Assembly (NCBI RefSeq): GCF_900108395.1
Contig: NZ_FNXE01000008.1
Span: 1-64,000 of the forward strand
DNA from: Paenimyroides marinum
GTDB lineage: Bacteria > Bacteroidota > Bacteroidia > Flavobacteriales > Flavobacteriaceae
DNA: 64,000 nucleotides
Reading direction: 5' to 3'
The notes below the pieces were generated by a model. It saw only the letters and a list, made by a program, of their open reading frames with translations, searched no databases and was not told the DNA's origin. Of this stretch, positions 63,512 to 64,000 are shown piece by piece (position 1 is the first letter of the stretch; each line of letters begins with the position of its first letter). The position numbers and the translations under genes are program-made.

Positions 63512-64000
63512 CTATACTAATTCTTTGACAAAATCAAACCGTACCAAACCGTCTTCATCTATTTTTGTCAGATGAATATCGTGCAACGTATTGACCAATT
63601 CCGGATTCCAGGGGGCTTTTACTTTGACGTAATTTTCGGTAAATCCGTGAATGTATCCTTCTTTATTTTCACTTTCAAAAAGAACGGTATGTGGTGTATT
63701 TAACTGACTTTCATAAAAAGCTCTGCGTTTTTTAACTGATAATCCGCGCAACATTTTACTGCGTTTTGCTCGTACATTCGCAGGAACTATGCCATCCATC
63801 AAAACAGCTTCGGTATTATCGCGTTCTGAGTAAGTGAATACGTGTAAATACGAAATATCCAAGTCATTTAAGAAATGGTAGGTTTCTAAAAATAACTCGT
63901 CTGTTTCTCCGGGAAAACCAACAATCACATCCACACCAATACAAGCATTGGGTAGTACTTCACGGATTTTTGCTACACGTTCTGCATACAACTCCCGTAA
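63512..64000 (-). CDS. mtaB: tRNA t6A37 methylthiotransferase MtaB, C-terminal part
   Basis: Partial gene: 162 codons are visible, and the reading frame continues past the window's right edge, so the TTG at 63991 is not the start. The radical-SAM part shows VAKIREVLPNACIGVDVIVGFPGETDELFLET and YLHVFTYSERDNTEA, and the C-terminal TRAM-like domain has VLFESENKEGYIHGFTENYVKVKAPW. MtaB adds a methylthio group to t6A37 in certain tRNAs. The N-terminal UPF0004 domain and CxxxCxxC cluster are outside the window. MiaB or RimO are alternatives, but the GENYVKV-type end fits MtaB. Confidence 0.85.
   Translation of the reverse strand, partial: LRELYAERVAKIREVLPNACIGVDVIVGFPGETDELFLETYHFLNDLDISYLHVFTYSERDNTEAVLMDGIVPANVRAKRSKMLRGLSVKKRRAFYESQLNTPHTVLFESENKEGYIHGFTENYVKVKAPWNPELVNTLHDIHLTKIDEDGLVRFDFVKELV

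Overview
The window is a compact, AT-rich bacterial chromosome segment, almost certainly from the family Flavobacteriaceae (Bacteroidota). The evidence is the gene content (thrS-infC-rpmI-rplT, fused SecDF, a fused two-domain 2-oxoacid dehydrogenase E1, DPP-IV-like S9 peptidase, SprB-free gliding-type lipid enzyme) and the promoters. Those follow the Bacteroidota pattern, -33 TTTG / about 19 nt / -7 TAnnTTTG, and Shine-Dalgarno sequences are generally missing. Genus cannot be fixed from sequence reading alone; Flavobacterium, Myroides and relatives are all plausible. No rRNA, tRNA, CRISPR array, intact transposase or prophage was recognised.

Layout. 1-4450: small membrane protein, msrA, a LolD-type ABC ATPase with a DUF2750 gene, and a secreted S9 peptidase. 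4470-7712: translation operon thrS-infC-rpmI-rplT on the minus strand; infC appears to start at a rare ATA codon. 7826-17051: surface polysaccharide locus with mixed gene directions (FemAB-like GNAT, sugar aminotransferase, FdtA-type ketoisomerase, Wzx flippase, three glycosyltransferases, a capsule-synthesis protein) ending in ftsE. A nested palindromic element lies inside it. 17252-36516: mainly plus-strand housekeeping genes: AcpH-like phosphodiesterase, ClC channel with CBS domains, uvrA, LOG protein, Gre-like protein, gyrB, secDF, E1 dehydrogenase, an alpha-oxoamine synthase (sphingolipid or sulfonolipid type), an NlpE-like lipoprotein and guaA. 36586-40867: minus-strand group yggS, DUF1015, 3-hydroxyacyl-CoA dehydrogenase and a Gfo/Idh/MocA oxidoreductase.

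41019-43635: pcm, then a 400-bp non-coding stretch holding a MITE-like element with about 30-bp terminal inverted repeats, then two overlapping coiled-coil genes of unknown function, then smpB. 43671-57910: minus-strand ubiB-family kinase, clpC, an outer-membrane barrel protein, sucC, a four-gene unit (membrane protein, GT9, an AAA+ protein with altered Walker motifs, DUF2200), rocD and a carB that lacks the C-terminal allosteric domain. 58056-64000: rpmH, three envelope or secreted proteins (TPR, lipoprotein, WG repeat), a lytic transglycosylase overlapping an alpha/beta hydrolase, a NATD1-like protein and the 3' part of mtaB, cut by the window edge.

Most of the window is ordinary conserved chromosome. 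The least explained parts are the coiled-coil pair beside the MITE-like element, the AAA+ protein that lacks both key Walker residues, the polysaccharide locus with its non-hexapeptide acyltransferase candidate, and several structured non-coding repeats.
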